From: Flavobacteriaceae bacterium | GTDB taxonomy: Bacteria > Bacteroidota > Bacteroidia > Flavobacteriales > Flavobacteriaceae | Assembly (NCBI GenBank): GCA_024644725.1 | Contig: JAHEHE010000018.1 | Span: 1-38,954 of the forward strand | Length of the DNA stretch: 38,954 nt | Direction of reading: 5' to 3' | In this document: piece by piece, positions 26,221 through 34,149 of the stretch | How positions within the stretch are numbered: position 1 is the stretch's first letter | Layout: every line of letters starts with the position of its first letter | Translations under genes and position numbers: made by a program | Notes under the pieces: generated by a model | What the model was told of the DNA's origin: nothing | Databases searched by the model: none | What the model saw: only the letters and a program-made list of their open reading frames with translations

Positions 26221-27039
26221 TCAAATCTTTTTATTGAACTTGTTCTGAAGGTCCTCGAGCGTATTGACCACTTTTTTCGGATTCATGCTCTTCTTCACAT
26301 CCTCCAGCATCTTCTTGGTATAAAGAGGGAAGTCGGCATTTTGCATCCAACTGTAGTAGCCCGGATTCTCTCTCAAAACGTCCCTGACCTTCCTTCCTTT
26401 GTACTTGCCAAAAGAGAATATCTCTTCACCACTGTCATCCAACAGGATGAATCCCGCAAAATCTGCTCGTTGCTGATGTGAAGAAAATTTACTCAAAAAA
26501 TCAACGTCACCCTCGACGTCCTCATAGCGCTCAATCTGGGCTTCCAGGATTTCGTAGGTGGCCAGTGTATCCGCCTCGGCCGAATGGGCGTTGTCAAGTG
26601 TCTTTCCACAATAGAATTCGTAACCTGCGCTCAGATTTCGCTGTTCTTTCTTGTGAAAGATCACCTGAACGTCAATGGCCATTCTGTCCTGCATGTCGAA
26701 ATTCACACGGGCCCGCAACATTTCCTCCGCGAGCAACGGGATGTCGAATCGATTGGAATTGAACCCGGCCAGGTCGCAGCCCTCGATCATAGTGCTGATC
26801 TTCTGAGCCAGTTCTGAAAACTTAGGTTCGGTAACGACCTTCTCATTGGTTATCCCGTGAATATCTGAGGCCTCTTTCGGTATCTCGATCTCAGGGTTCA
26901 CCAGACGCGTCCAGCTCTCCCTGTTCCCGTTCGGGTGTATCTTCAAGATGGAAATCTCTACTATACGATCTGTGGCAATTTGTACTCCTGTTGTTTCAAG
27001 ATCAAAGAAAACAAGAGGTCTTTCAAGTTTGAGATTCAT
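26221..27039 (-). CDS. DEDDh 3'-5' exonuclease, DnaQ-like
   Basis: This 272-residue protein has a 3'-5' exonuclease domain of the DnaQ/epsilon family. The motifs are FFDLETTG (Asp13, Glu15), DIHGITNE, GFNSNRFDIPLLAEEM (ExoII Asp) and HSAEADTLATYEIL (ExoIII His and Asp). A C-terminal domain (about 205-240) has EIFSFGKYKGRKVRDVL, as in DUF3820-like tails that resemble the exodeoxyribonuclease X C-terminus. It probably trims single-stranded DNA in repair rather than serving as the replication proofreader, which would be shorter or fused to the polymerase. It is the second gene of an operon starting with the 2-oxoacid dehydrogenase E2, 43 bases downstream of it. Confidence 0.85.
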   Translation of the reverse strand: MNLKLERPLVFFDLETTGVQIATDRIVEISILKIHPNGNRESWTRLVNPEIEIPKEASDIHGITNEKVVTEPKFSELAQKISTMIEGCDLAGFNSNRFDIPLLAEEMLRARVNFDMQDRMAIDVQVIFHKKEQRNLSAGYEFYCGKTLDNAHSAEADTLATYEILEAQIERYEDVEGDVDFLSKFSSHQQRADFAGFILLDDSGEEIFSFGKYKGRKVRDVLRENPGYYSWMQNADFPLYTKKMLEDVKKSMNPKKVVNTLEDLQNKFNKKI

Positions 27040-27082
27040 TTGGATGAATTTGTTTTGGATACATGAATACCAGATTCATGAA

Positions 27083-28417
27083 TTAAAAGGAGGCGTTCTG
27101 ATCCCAGGCCTCCAGATATTCGGCAATGCGTTTGGCGAACTGACTGCCAAGCGCTCCGTTGACAACCCTGTGATCATAGGAATGCGAAATAATCATTTTG
27201 TGACGGATCCCTATCAAATCCCCTTCCGGAGTTTCTATTACGGCCGGTATCTTTCGGATCGAGCCCAGTGCAAGTATCCCCACCTGGGGCTGATTGATAA
27301 TCGGGGTTCCCATGATGCTGCCGAAACTGCCCACATTGGTGACTGTGAAAGTCCCGTCCTGTATGTCATCGGGATTCAATTTCCCGGTTCGTGCCCTTTG
27401 AGCCAGATCGTTGACAGCCTTGGTCATACCCACCAGGTTGAGCTGATCCGCTTTTTTGATTACCGGGACTATGAGATTGCCGTCCTGAAGTGCAGCTGCC
27501 ATGCCGAGGTTTATGTCTCGTTTCTTGATGATCCTGTCCCCTTCTACCGAAATGTTCATGAGCGGGAAATCCCTCAGCGCTTTGGCTACGGCCTCCATGA
27601 ACACCGGTGTGTATGTGATCTTTTGACCTTCTCTTTTGAAGAAGTCATCCTTGATGCGCTCACGCCATTTGACAATGTTGGTCACATCGACCTCTACAAA
27701 GCTTTGCACGTGCGCAGATGTCTGAAGTGATTCTACCATGTGTTTTGAGATCAACTTGCCCATTCGGGTCATCTCAATGATCTCATCACCTTCGCTCGTT
27801 GACCTCATCGCCGGCTGTGCAACCGCAGGGGCCTTCGGCTCAACCTTCACAGGTTGAGGACTGCTCTGTGGCACAGAGGCTTTCATTGTCGTTCCTGAAG
27901 AACGTGCTTTGAGAAAGGCCAATACGTCTTTTTTGGTCACGCGCTGGTCCTTGCCCGTCCCTGAGATCGACTCCAGCTCCTCGATAGAAATTCCTTCTGT
28001 TTTTGCAATATTGCGAACCAGGGGAGAATAGAACTTACCCGATGGAGAGCTCAGGTCACTGACGGCCTGGGTTGCTTTCTGGCTTTCCTTCTTCACAGTC
28101 TCGACTGTCGGAATGCCCGCAGGGACCACTTCCTCGGTTGACAGCTCTTCTTTGGGCGTTTCAACAGCCACCGCTCCGTTGGTCTCTATAACCGCAATGA
28201 TCTGCCCTACACCAACGACATCGTCTACTTCATACAACCTTTCCACCAACACACCTTCGACCTCACTGGGAACCTCTGAATCGACCTTGTCGGTGGCGAT
28301 TTCAACGATGGGCTCATCCAGTTCAATGGTATCTCCAACTTCCTTCAACCAGGCCGTGATTGTTGCCTCGGCAACACTCTCACCCATCTTGGGAAGTTTC
28401 AATTCAAATTTAGACAT
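27083..28417 (-). CDS. Dihydrolipoamide acyltransferase, E2 of a 2-oxoacid dehydrogenase
   Basis: This 444-residue E2 has one N-terminal lipoyl domain with the modified Lys44 in ATDKVDSEVP. A Pro/Ala-rich linker follows, then an E1/E3-binding domain near 135-170 (SPLVRNIAKTEGISIEELESI-type), a second linker, and the catalytic domain. The catalytic motif reads DHRVVNG, with His416 present but Asn420 where most E2 enzymes have Asp. It forms the core of pyruvate, 2-oxoglutarate or branched-chain complexes; which one is not clear, though single-lipoyl Bacteroidota E2s are often in the branched-chain family. E1 and E3 genes are not in the window. It is divergent from iorA, across 147 bases with an inverted repeat. 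Confidence 0.88.
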   Translation of the reverse strand: MSKFELKLPKMGESVAEATITAWLKEVGDTIELDEPIVEIATDKVDSEVPSEVEGVLVERLYEVDDVVGVGQIIAVIETNGAVAVETPKEELSTEEVVPAGIPTVETVKKESQKATQAVSDLSSPSGKFYSPLVRNIAKTEGISIEELESISGTGKDQRVTKKDVLAFLKARSSGTTMKASVPQSSPQPVKVEPKAPAVAQPAMRSTSEGDEIIEMTRMGKLISKHMVESLQTSAHVQSFVEVDVTNIVKWRERIKDDFFKREGQKITYTPVFMEAVAKALRDFPLMNISVEGDRIIKKRDINLGMAAALQDGNLIVPVIKKADQLNLVGMTKAVNDLAQRARTGKLNPDDIQDGTFTVTNVGSFGSIMGTPIINQPQVGILALGSIRKIPAVIETPEGDLIGIRHKMIISHSYDHRVVNGALGSQFAKRIAEYLEAWDQNASF

Positions 28418-28480
28418 GTCGATGCTGTTTTTCAGTGAGCAAATTTAAGAAAATTGATTGAAACCGCTCGCGCCAACTCA

Positions 28481-28505
28481 GATTTTCACAAGCATGATGA
28501 AAATC
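28481..28505. promoter_or_regulatory. Inverted repeat in divergent promoter region
   Basis: GATTTTCA (28481-28488) and TGAAAATC (28498-28505) form perfect 8-base arms with a 9-base spacer, and a third half-site GAAAATCA lies at 28516-28523. It sits between the E2 gene and iorA. It could be an operator for a regulator of both 2-oxoacid genes, or an mRNA hairpin. Confidence 0.4.
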
Positions 28506-28564
28506 ATAAAAATAAGAAAATCAATGACCTACTTTTATCATTGCAACCTATGAATTAAAACCCT

Positions 28565-30178
28565 ATGAAAAACCTGGTTCTGGGAAATGAAGCGGTCGCT
28601 CAAGGCGCCATTGATGCGGGTATATCAGGGGTATACGCATACCCGGGAACACCTTCGACAGAGATCACCGAATACATCCAAAAATCCAAAATCGCCAAGG
28701 AGCTGGGAATTCACTCTCAATGGTCGGTCAATGAAAAGACCGCCATGGAGGCTGCTTTGGGGATGTCCTATTGCGGAAAGAGATCGCTCACCGTCATGAA
28801 GCATGTTGGGCTTAATGTTGCCTCCGACGCTCTCATGAACATGTCCGTATCGGGGATAAACGGCGGACTAGTGATCGTTGTTGCAGACGATCCGTCCATG
28901 CATTCTTCTCAAAACGAACAGGACTCCAGGTTTTACGGTCGATTTGCAAGAATCCCAATCTTAGAGCCTGCCCACCAGGAAGAGGCCTATACCATGATGC
29001 ATTACGCATTTGACCTGTCGGAGGAGCTTCAGCTCCCCGTTCTTGTCAGGATGGTCACCCGTCTGTCTCATTCAAGAACGGGAATAGAATTCAGGGAGCG
29101 CCGTGCACAAAACGGGATTCAGCTTCCGGTCAATACAGATCGCTTCGCCTTGGTACCCATGAATGCTCGCAAGCAATACAAAAAATTGGTTCGCAAAAAG
29201 AAAAAGCTTCTCAAAGCCTCTGAGCATTCCCGTTTCAACAAACTCGAGTTGAGCTCCGACAAAAAGCTGGGAATAATCGCCTGCGGAATTGGGTTGAACT
29301 ATGTGCTCGAAAATATTGGCGAAAACATTGAATTCTACTCCCTTCTGAAAATATCACAGTATCCGATTCCAAGAAAGAAAATCAAGAAACTCTACGATCA
29401 TTGTGAGGAGGTACTTGTGGTTGAAGAAGGCTTTCCCATGGTCGAGGAGCTTCTCAAGGACTTCCTGGACAGGGATAAAAAAATACGGGGCAAGCTCAGC
29501 GGTGACCTGCCTCCTGTCGGGGAACTCGATCCAAACATCGTGGCCGAAGGACTGGGGCTTTACCAGGACCGAGTCCCGGAAGTTTCAGAAATAGTGATGC
29601 CAAGACCTCCTCAATTGTGTGAGGGATGCGGTCACTCCGATCTGTTCAAAGTGATCCAGGAGCTCGTTCCCGAAACGGGTGACAAAAAGGTCTTCGGAGA
29701 CATCGGTTGCTATGCCCTGGGTGCCATTACGCCCGAACATCCCGTGAACACCCTAATTGACATGGGTGCTTCAATCACCATGGCCAAAGGAGCGGCAGAC
29801 GCCGGGGTGGAGAACGCGATTGCCGTTATCGGCGATTCTACTTTCGCGCATTCGGGAATGACCGGTTTGTTGGAAGCCGTAGTTGAGAATTCTCCAATTA
29901 CCGTGATTATTTCCGACAACTCTGCCGTAGCTATGACAGGAGCCCAGGAGTCCCTGGCTGTCGGGAGAATAAGGAATATTTGCCTGGGCATCGGGGTGGA
30001 GCCCGAACACGTGAGGACCATTATTCCTTTGAAAAAGAACCACAAGTCAAACGTTCGCACCGTGCGTGAAGAAATCGGATACAGGGGCGTCTCTGTGATC
30101 ATCTCACAGAGACCATGCGTACGCCTGTCAAAAGACTTGAAAGAGAAAATAAAGAATAAAGTAGCTTCCCTAAACTAA
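28565..30178 (+). CDS. iorA: Indolepyruvate ferredoxin oxidoreductase, subunit alpha (short form)
   Basis: With the beta subunit, this TPP enzyme oxidatively decarboxylates aryl pyruvates to aryl acetyl-CoA and reduces ferredoxin. The 537 residues comprise the N-terminal POR domain (AYPGTPSTEITE near 20-31), a middle transketolase-like domain, and the TPP domain from about 340. The TPP site shows CEGCGHSD (Cys352, Cys355) and GDSTFAHSG (Asp424) with DNSAVAMTG (Asn452). The usual C-terminal ferredoxin domain with eight clustered Cys is missing: the protein stops after RPCVRLSKDL and a Lys-rich helix. Electrons must therefore leave by another partner. The iorB start follows 8 bases on. The start at 28565 fits the MKNLVLGNEAVAQGA family N-terminus. 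Confidence 0.88.
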   Translation: MKNLVLGNEAVAQGAIDAGISGVYAYPGTPSTEITEYIQKSKIAKELGIHSQWSVNEKTAMEAALGMSYCGKRSLTVMKHVGLNVASDALMNMSVSGINGGLVIVVADDPSMHSSQNEQDSRFYGRFARIPILEPAHQEEAYTMMHYAFDLSEELQLPVLVRMVTRLSHSRTGIEFRERRAQNGIQLPVNTDRFALVPMNARKQYKKLVRKKKKLLKASEHSRFNKLELSSDKKLGIIACGIGLNYVLENIGENIEFYSLLKISQYPIPRKKIKKLYDHCEEVLVVEEGFPMVEELLKDFLDRDKKIRGKLSGDLPPVGELDPNIVAEGLGLYQDRVPEVSEIVMPRPPQLCEGCGHSDLFKVIQELVPETGDKKVFGDIGCYALGAITPEHPVNTLIDMGASITMAKGAADAGVENAIAVIGDSTFAHSGMTGLLEAVVENSPITVIISDNSAVAMTGAQESLAVGRIRNICLGIGVEPEHVRTIIPLKKNHKSNVRTVREEIGYRGVSVIISQRPCVRLSKDLKEKIKNKVASLN

Positions 30179-30186
30179 ACCTGATT

Positions 30187-30780
30187 ATGAAATCAAACAT
30201 TATCCTTTCCGGAGTAGGCGGACAGGGAATCCTGACCATTGCCGCCGTGATCGACATCGCAGCACTTAACGAGAATTTGCACATCAAACAGTCGGAAGTT
30301 CACGGAATGAGTCAGCGGGGAGGTGCCGTCCAGTCCCACGTTCGAATTTCAGACCAGAAGATTCACTCTGACCTGATCCCAATGGGAAAGGCCGACCTGA
30401 TTTTATCCGTGGAGCCGATGGAGCTGTTGAGATACATCCCCTATCTCGACAAGAATGGCTGGATTATAACAGATTCGAGCACCTTTGAGAACATCATGGA
30501 TTATCCGAGTAAGTATGACCTGTTCAAACAGATCAAGTCGTATCATAAACATATCGTCATAAACGCCAAACAAGAGGCGAAAAAGATGGGTAATTCAAAA
30601 GTGGCCAATATGATACTGCTCGGAGCTGCATCTTCATTCATTCCGATGCATGATGAAAGCATGATCCAGGCAATTCGTTTCTATTTCAAAGGCAGGAGCA
30701 CAAGGATAACCGACATGAACATCAAGGCCTTTAAAACAGGTCAGGAAATGGCAAAGAATTTCATTGAGTTCGTCTTCTGA
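30187..30780 (+). CDS. iorB: Indolepyruvate ferredoxin oxidoreductase, subunit beta
   Basis: This 197-residue subunit is the POR gamma-type domain that binds CoA. The start MKSNIILSGVGGQGILTIAA contains the conserved GVGGQG loop, followed by the GMSQRGGAVQSHVR segment near residue 40, both diagnostic for this subunit. It completes the IorAB enzyme with the gene 8 bases upstream. The length matches other IorB proteins, and no iron-sulfur Cys cluster is present in it. Its stop is two bases from the stop of the convergent aminotransferase gene. Confidence 0.9.
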   Translation: MKSNIILSGVGGQGILTIAAVIDIAALNENLHIKQSEVHGMSQRGGAVQSHVRISDQKIHSDLIPMGKADLILSVEPMELLRYIPYLDKNGWIITDSSTFENIMDYPSKYDLFKQIKSYHKHIVINAKQEAKKMGNSKVANMILLGAASSFIPMHDESMIQAIRFYFKGRSTRITDMNIKAFKTGQEMAKNFIEFVF

Positions 30781-30782
30781 AA

Positions 30783-31976
30783 TCACAGGAGTTTGCGGAT
30801 TTCCTCGGCGAGGATTCTGATCCCGGGTTCAATATGCTTGCGCGGCATGTTTGAAAAGGCCAATCGCAAACAATTGTCTCGTTCATTGTGGGGATCAAAG
30901 GTCCTGCCGGTCACAAAAACCACACCCCGCTCGCGACAATTCTCGAACAGTTCCGTCGAGCTGAATCCTTCAGGAAACCGCAGCCAAAAATAGAAGCCGC
31001 CCAAGGGTTCTGTCCATTTCACGCCGTCTGGCATGAATTCATTCATGGCCTTTTGCAAAATGCTCTTTCTTTCCCTGTACTCATTTCTCAGAAACGCGAG
31101 ATAGGGATCCAGGTATTCCTCATGTGAAAACTCACTGGCAAGAATTTGCATGAAATTCGAGGTGCAGGCATCCAGGGCCTGTTTTACGGTTTCGGCTTTT
31201 TCGGAAACCTCTGGCGAGGCATACATGAATCCCAGTCGGAAGCCAGGTCCGAGAATCTTCGAAAAAGACCCGGTGTAAATGATATCGACATCGTATCCCG
31301 TGTGAGCCTTGAGCGGCTTGACAAGCTTCTCGTGCTCTGGATCGAAAAACAGATCGCTGTACGCATCGTCTTCCAGAACTATGATGTCCTGGCCATCCAG
31401 GAATTCCAGCAGTTCCCTGCGTCTTTCAAGGCTGTAGGTGATACCCGCTGGATTGTGAAAATTAGGTGTGAGATAGAGGAATTTGGGCTTTTTATTCAGG
31501 GCATCGATTTTGGTTTTGAGCCTGTCTATCTGAATACCGTTCTCATCAATGGGAATCCCGTGGACCTCTGCTCCGTAGGTTTCAAATACAGAAAGAGCTC
31601 CCACAAAGCATGGATTCTCGGTCAAAACCACATCGCCCTCATTGATAAACTCCTGCGTGATGATGCTTATCGCCTGAAGGGAACCGGTTGTGATCAGCAA
31701 TCGATTGCCTTCATCGGGAAGCCCTTTATTCAACAGCCTTTGCCTGACACTGGCAAGCAATGTGGGGTGCCCTGAAGTTGGGCCGTACTGAAAACAGCTT
31801 TTCTTGATCGATTCCGACAACCCGTCGTATATCGCATCGATCTGCCGTATCGGGAACAGGTCGTTGTTGGGCATGCCTCCGGCAAAGGATATCAAATCGG
31901 GCCCGGAGGCCTGGCGCATCAGCCTTTTGATATCCTCCGAATGAACAGAATTCACTGCCCTCGAAAAATAGTACAT
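30783..31976 (-). CDS. PLP-dependent aminotransferase, aromatic/2-aminoadipate type
   Basis: This 397-residue fold-type I aminotransferase lacks the N-terminal GntR DNA-binding domain found in MocR regulators. It has the substrate loop FAGGMPNNDLFP near residue 31, TTGSLQAI near 97, PNFHNPAGIT near 171, EDDAYSDLFF near 202, and GSFSKILGPG with the PLP lysine at about 240. These fit the LysN/kynurenine/aromatic aminotransferase group (class I, subgroup Ib-like). Here it could make the aryl or branched 2-oxoacid used by IorAB. It is convergent with iorB and divergent from the acyl-CoA synthetase gene, with a good promoter candidate at 32004-32032. Confidence 0.87.
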   Translation of the reverse strand: MYYFSRAVNSVHSEDIKRLMRQASGPDLISFAGGMPNNDLFPIRQIDAIYDGLSESIKKSCFQYGPTSGHPTLLASVRQRLLNKGLPDEGNRLLITTGSLQAISIITQEFINEGDVVLTENPCFVGALSVFETYGAEVHGIPIDENGIQIDRLKTKIDALNKKPKFLYLTPNFHNPAGITYSLERRRELLEFLDGQDIIVLEDDAYSDLFFDPEHEKLVKPLKAHTGYDVDIIYTGSFSKILGPGFRLGFMYASPEVSEKAETVKQALDACTSNFMQILASEFSHEEYLDPYLAFLRNEYRERKSILQKAMNEFMPDGVKWTEPLGGFYFWLRFPEGFSSTELFENCRERGVVFVTGRTFDPHNERDNCLRLAFSNMPRKHIEPGIRILAEEIRKLL

Positions 31977-32003
31977 AGCAAAGGTCTAAGTAGTTCAAAG
32001 TAA

Positions 32004-32032
32004 CAAAATTAATGGCGTTTGGGGCGTGACAA
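32004..32032 (-). promoter_or_regulatory. Candidate promoter of the aminotransferase gene
   Basis: On the minus strand TTG (32032-32030) and TAATTTTG (32011-32004) are 18 bases apart, matching the TTG-N17-23-TAnnTTTG promoter of Bacteroidota exactly. The predicted start leaves a leader of about 20 bases before the ATG at 31976. Confidence 0.5.
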
Positions 32033-32091
32033 AAGTCATCAAATATGACAAAGCAAATCGCGTAATTTATACCTCACAAGTCACAATCCCT

Positions 32092-34149
32092 ATGCTATCC
32101 CAAGCCCTGCTCAATCCGAAAAGCATTCTCGTCGTTGGAGGCTCCAACAATGTCGATCATTTGGGCGGCAGCGTCCTGAAGAACCTCCTAGATTGTAGCT
32201 TCCGGGGAGAACTATGTGTTCTCAATCCAAAAAGGGATCGCGTCCAGGGACTCAGGTCCTATTCCGTTCCCGAAGAAGTTCCTGATGTGGAGCTCGCGAT
32301 CTTCGCGATACCCGCCGGGGAGATCTATCCGGTCATGCGGGTACTTATTGAGCAAAAGAGCACGAGGGCTTTTCTGGTTTACTCGGCAGGGTTCAGCGAA
32401 CTGGATGAAGAAGGAAAACGCCTGGAAAAAGAGATTCTGGAGCTTGTAGAAAAAAGCGGCTGTTCCCTTCTTGGCCCCAACAACATTGGAATGGTGAACA
32501 CCAATTATGCGGGTATCTTCACCAAACCGATTCCCAAACTGGACCCGAAAGGGGTGGATTACGTTTCTGGATCCGGGGCTACTGCAGTTTTCACCCTGGA
32601 AGCTGCCCGACAAACCGGGCTCACTTTCAACAGCCTGATCACCGTGGGCAACAGCGCTCAGATTGGAATTGAAGAAGTTCTTGAGCATTGGGATGAAACT
32701 CACGATCAAGAAAATGGATCAAAGGTCAAGATGGTCTATATGGAGACCGTGAGAAAACCCGGGAAATTCCTCAAGCACTGTCTTTCCCTGAGGGAAAAAG
32801 GATGTCGGATCGTAGGGCTCAAATCGGGATCCACTTCAAAGGGCAGTGAGGCCGCTGCCTCCCACACTGGTGCCATGGCAAGCCCGGACCTATTCGTTCA
32901 GGCCCTTATGGATAAAGCGGGGGTCATTCGTTGCCACAGCCGTTATGCTCTCATCGCCATAGCCGGGTTGTTGCAACTCACCAAAGAACCCGTGACTAAA
33001 ATCGCCGTCATCACACATGCGGGTGGACCCGGGGTCATACTTACGGATCACCTGGTTCGCAACGGATTGGATGTTCCGACATTCGAGATACGTCACAAGG
33101 AAGCCCTGAGAGACATACTCAATCCTGGTGCAGCTGTCGGCAATCCGATAGACCTATTGGCCACAGGTACTGCTCTTCAATTGAAGAAAGTCATTGAATA
33201 CTGTGACGATAAAGTGGACCAGGTCGATGGTATCGCGGTAATTTTCGGCAGTCCGGGACTGGGCTCAGTGGACGAGGCGTATGAGGTCATCCGAAGCAAA
33301 ATGTTCGCCTGTCAAAAACCGGTTTTCCCGGTATTGCCCTCCGTGGTCAACCTCAAGGATGAAATCGACGAGTTTGTCAAAGAAGGTCACATTGCATTCT
33401 TTGATGAAAGTCTTCTCGGTCGGGGACTGGGTAAAATCGCGAAAACACCTGTACCACCAAAAAACGTTCCTGAACTTCCTCCGGAAACGAGCCAAAAAAT
33501 CAGATCCATCATATCCCGTCTTCCCTCAGGTTTTATCGAGGACCGTCAAGCGATCAATCTGATTGAGCTTCTCGGAATAGAGACACCCGCGCAGGTTTTT
33601 ATCGACTTGGATCGTAAGATCCTGGATCTTCCCTCAGATATGAGATACCCTGTTGCAGTGAAAGCCACGGGCATCCTGCACAAAACAGATAAAAACGCCC
33701 TGGAGCTGAATGTCCGATCGGACAAAGAGCTGGCAGATGCCCAAAAAAGACTCGGCAGATTGCCCGGAGCCAAAGGTCTAATGGTTCAGGAAATGCATCA
33801 GGGAACAGAAGTATTTGTGGGCTCAAAGTCGATTCCCAATTACCCTCCCCTTGTGGTATTTGGAGCCGGGGGCATTTTCCTCGAATCGTTCCGTGACATC
33901 ACGCAATCCCTTGCTCCCATTGACCCCGAAGAAGCTGCCACTCTCATTAAGTCTTTAAAAATTCACCCCGTACTGGAAGGGTCCAGGGGACAAACGCCCG
34001 TTGACATCACCAGGTATGCTCATATCATTTCCTTGATTTCTCAGCTCGTCTGCGCAGAACCCCGCATTGTGGAACTCGACCTGAATCCCCTGATCGCGGG
34101 ACCAGAGAGCATCACTGCGGTAGATGTTCGGATACGCCTCGGTTCGTAG
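32092..34149 (+). CDS. Acetate/aryl-acetate-CoA ligase (ADP-forming), fused alpha-beta
   Basis: This enzyme of about 685 residues converts acyl-CoA, ADP and phosphate to acid, CoA and ATP. The domains in order are CoA-binding (SILVVGGSNNVDHLGG near residue 12), succinyl-CoA-ligase-like with the phospho-His in AASHTGAM (His258 from this start, close to the family's usual position), and an ATP-grasp domain from about 470 with VAVKATGILHKTD (His530). Alpha and beta subunits are one chain, as in many bacteria; archaeal ones are often split. The start is taken as the ATG at 32092 (MLSQALLNPKSIL); a GTG at 32026 would add 22 residues unlike the family. It probably conserves energy from IorAB products. 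Confidence 0.88.
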   Translation: MLSQALLNPKSILVVGGSNNVDHLGGSVLKNLLDCSFRGELCVLNPKRDRVQGLRSYSVPEEVPDVELAIFAIPAGEIYPVMRVLIEQKSTRAFLVYSAGFSELDEEGKRLEKEILELVEKSGCSLLGPNNIGMVNTNYAGIFTKPIPKLDPKGVDYVSGSGATAVFTLEAARQTGLTFNSLITVGNSAQIGIEEVLEHWDETHDQENGSKVKMVYMETVRKPGKFLKHCLSLREKGCRIVGLKSGSTSKGSEAAASHTGAMASPDLFVQALMDKAGVIRCHSRYALIAIAGLLQLTKEPVTKIAVITHAGGPGVILTDHLVRNGLDVPTFEIRHKEALRDILNPGAAVGNPIDLLATGTALQLKKVIEYCDDKVDQVDGIAVIFGSPGLGSVDEAYEVIRSKMFACQKPVFPVLPSVVNLKDEIDEFVKEGHIAFFDESLLGRGLGKIAKTPVPPKNVPELPPETSQKIRSIISRLPSGFIEDRQAINLIELLGIETPAQVFIDLDRKILDLPSDMRYPVAVKATGILHKTDKNALELNVRSDKELADAQKRLGRLPGAKGLMVQEMHQGTEVFVGSKSIPNYPPLVVFGAGGIFLESFRDITQSLAPIDPEEAATLIKSLKIHPVLEGSRGQTPVDITRYAHIISLISQLVCAEPRIVELDLNPLIAGPESITAVDVRIRLGS

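Noticed and set aside
26948..27730. 260-codon plus-strand open frame
   Set aside because: It is antisense to the exonuclease and E2 genes, whose motifs are certain, and shows nothing recognisable.
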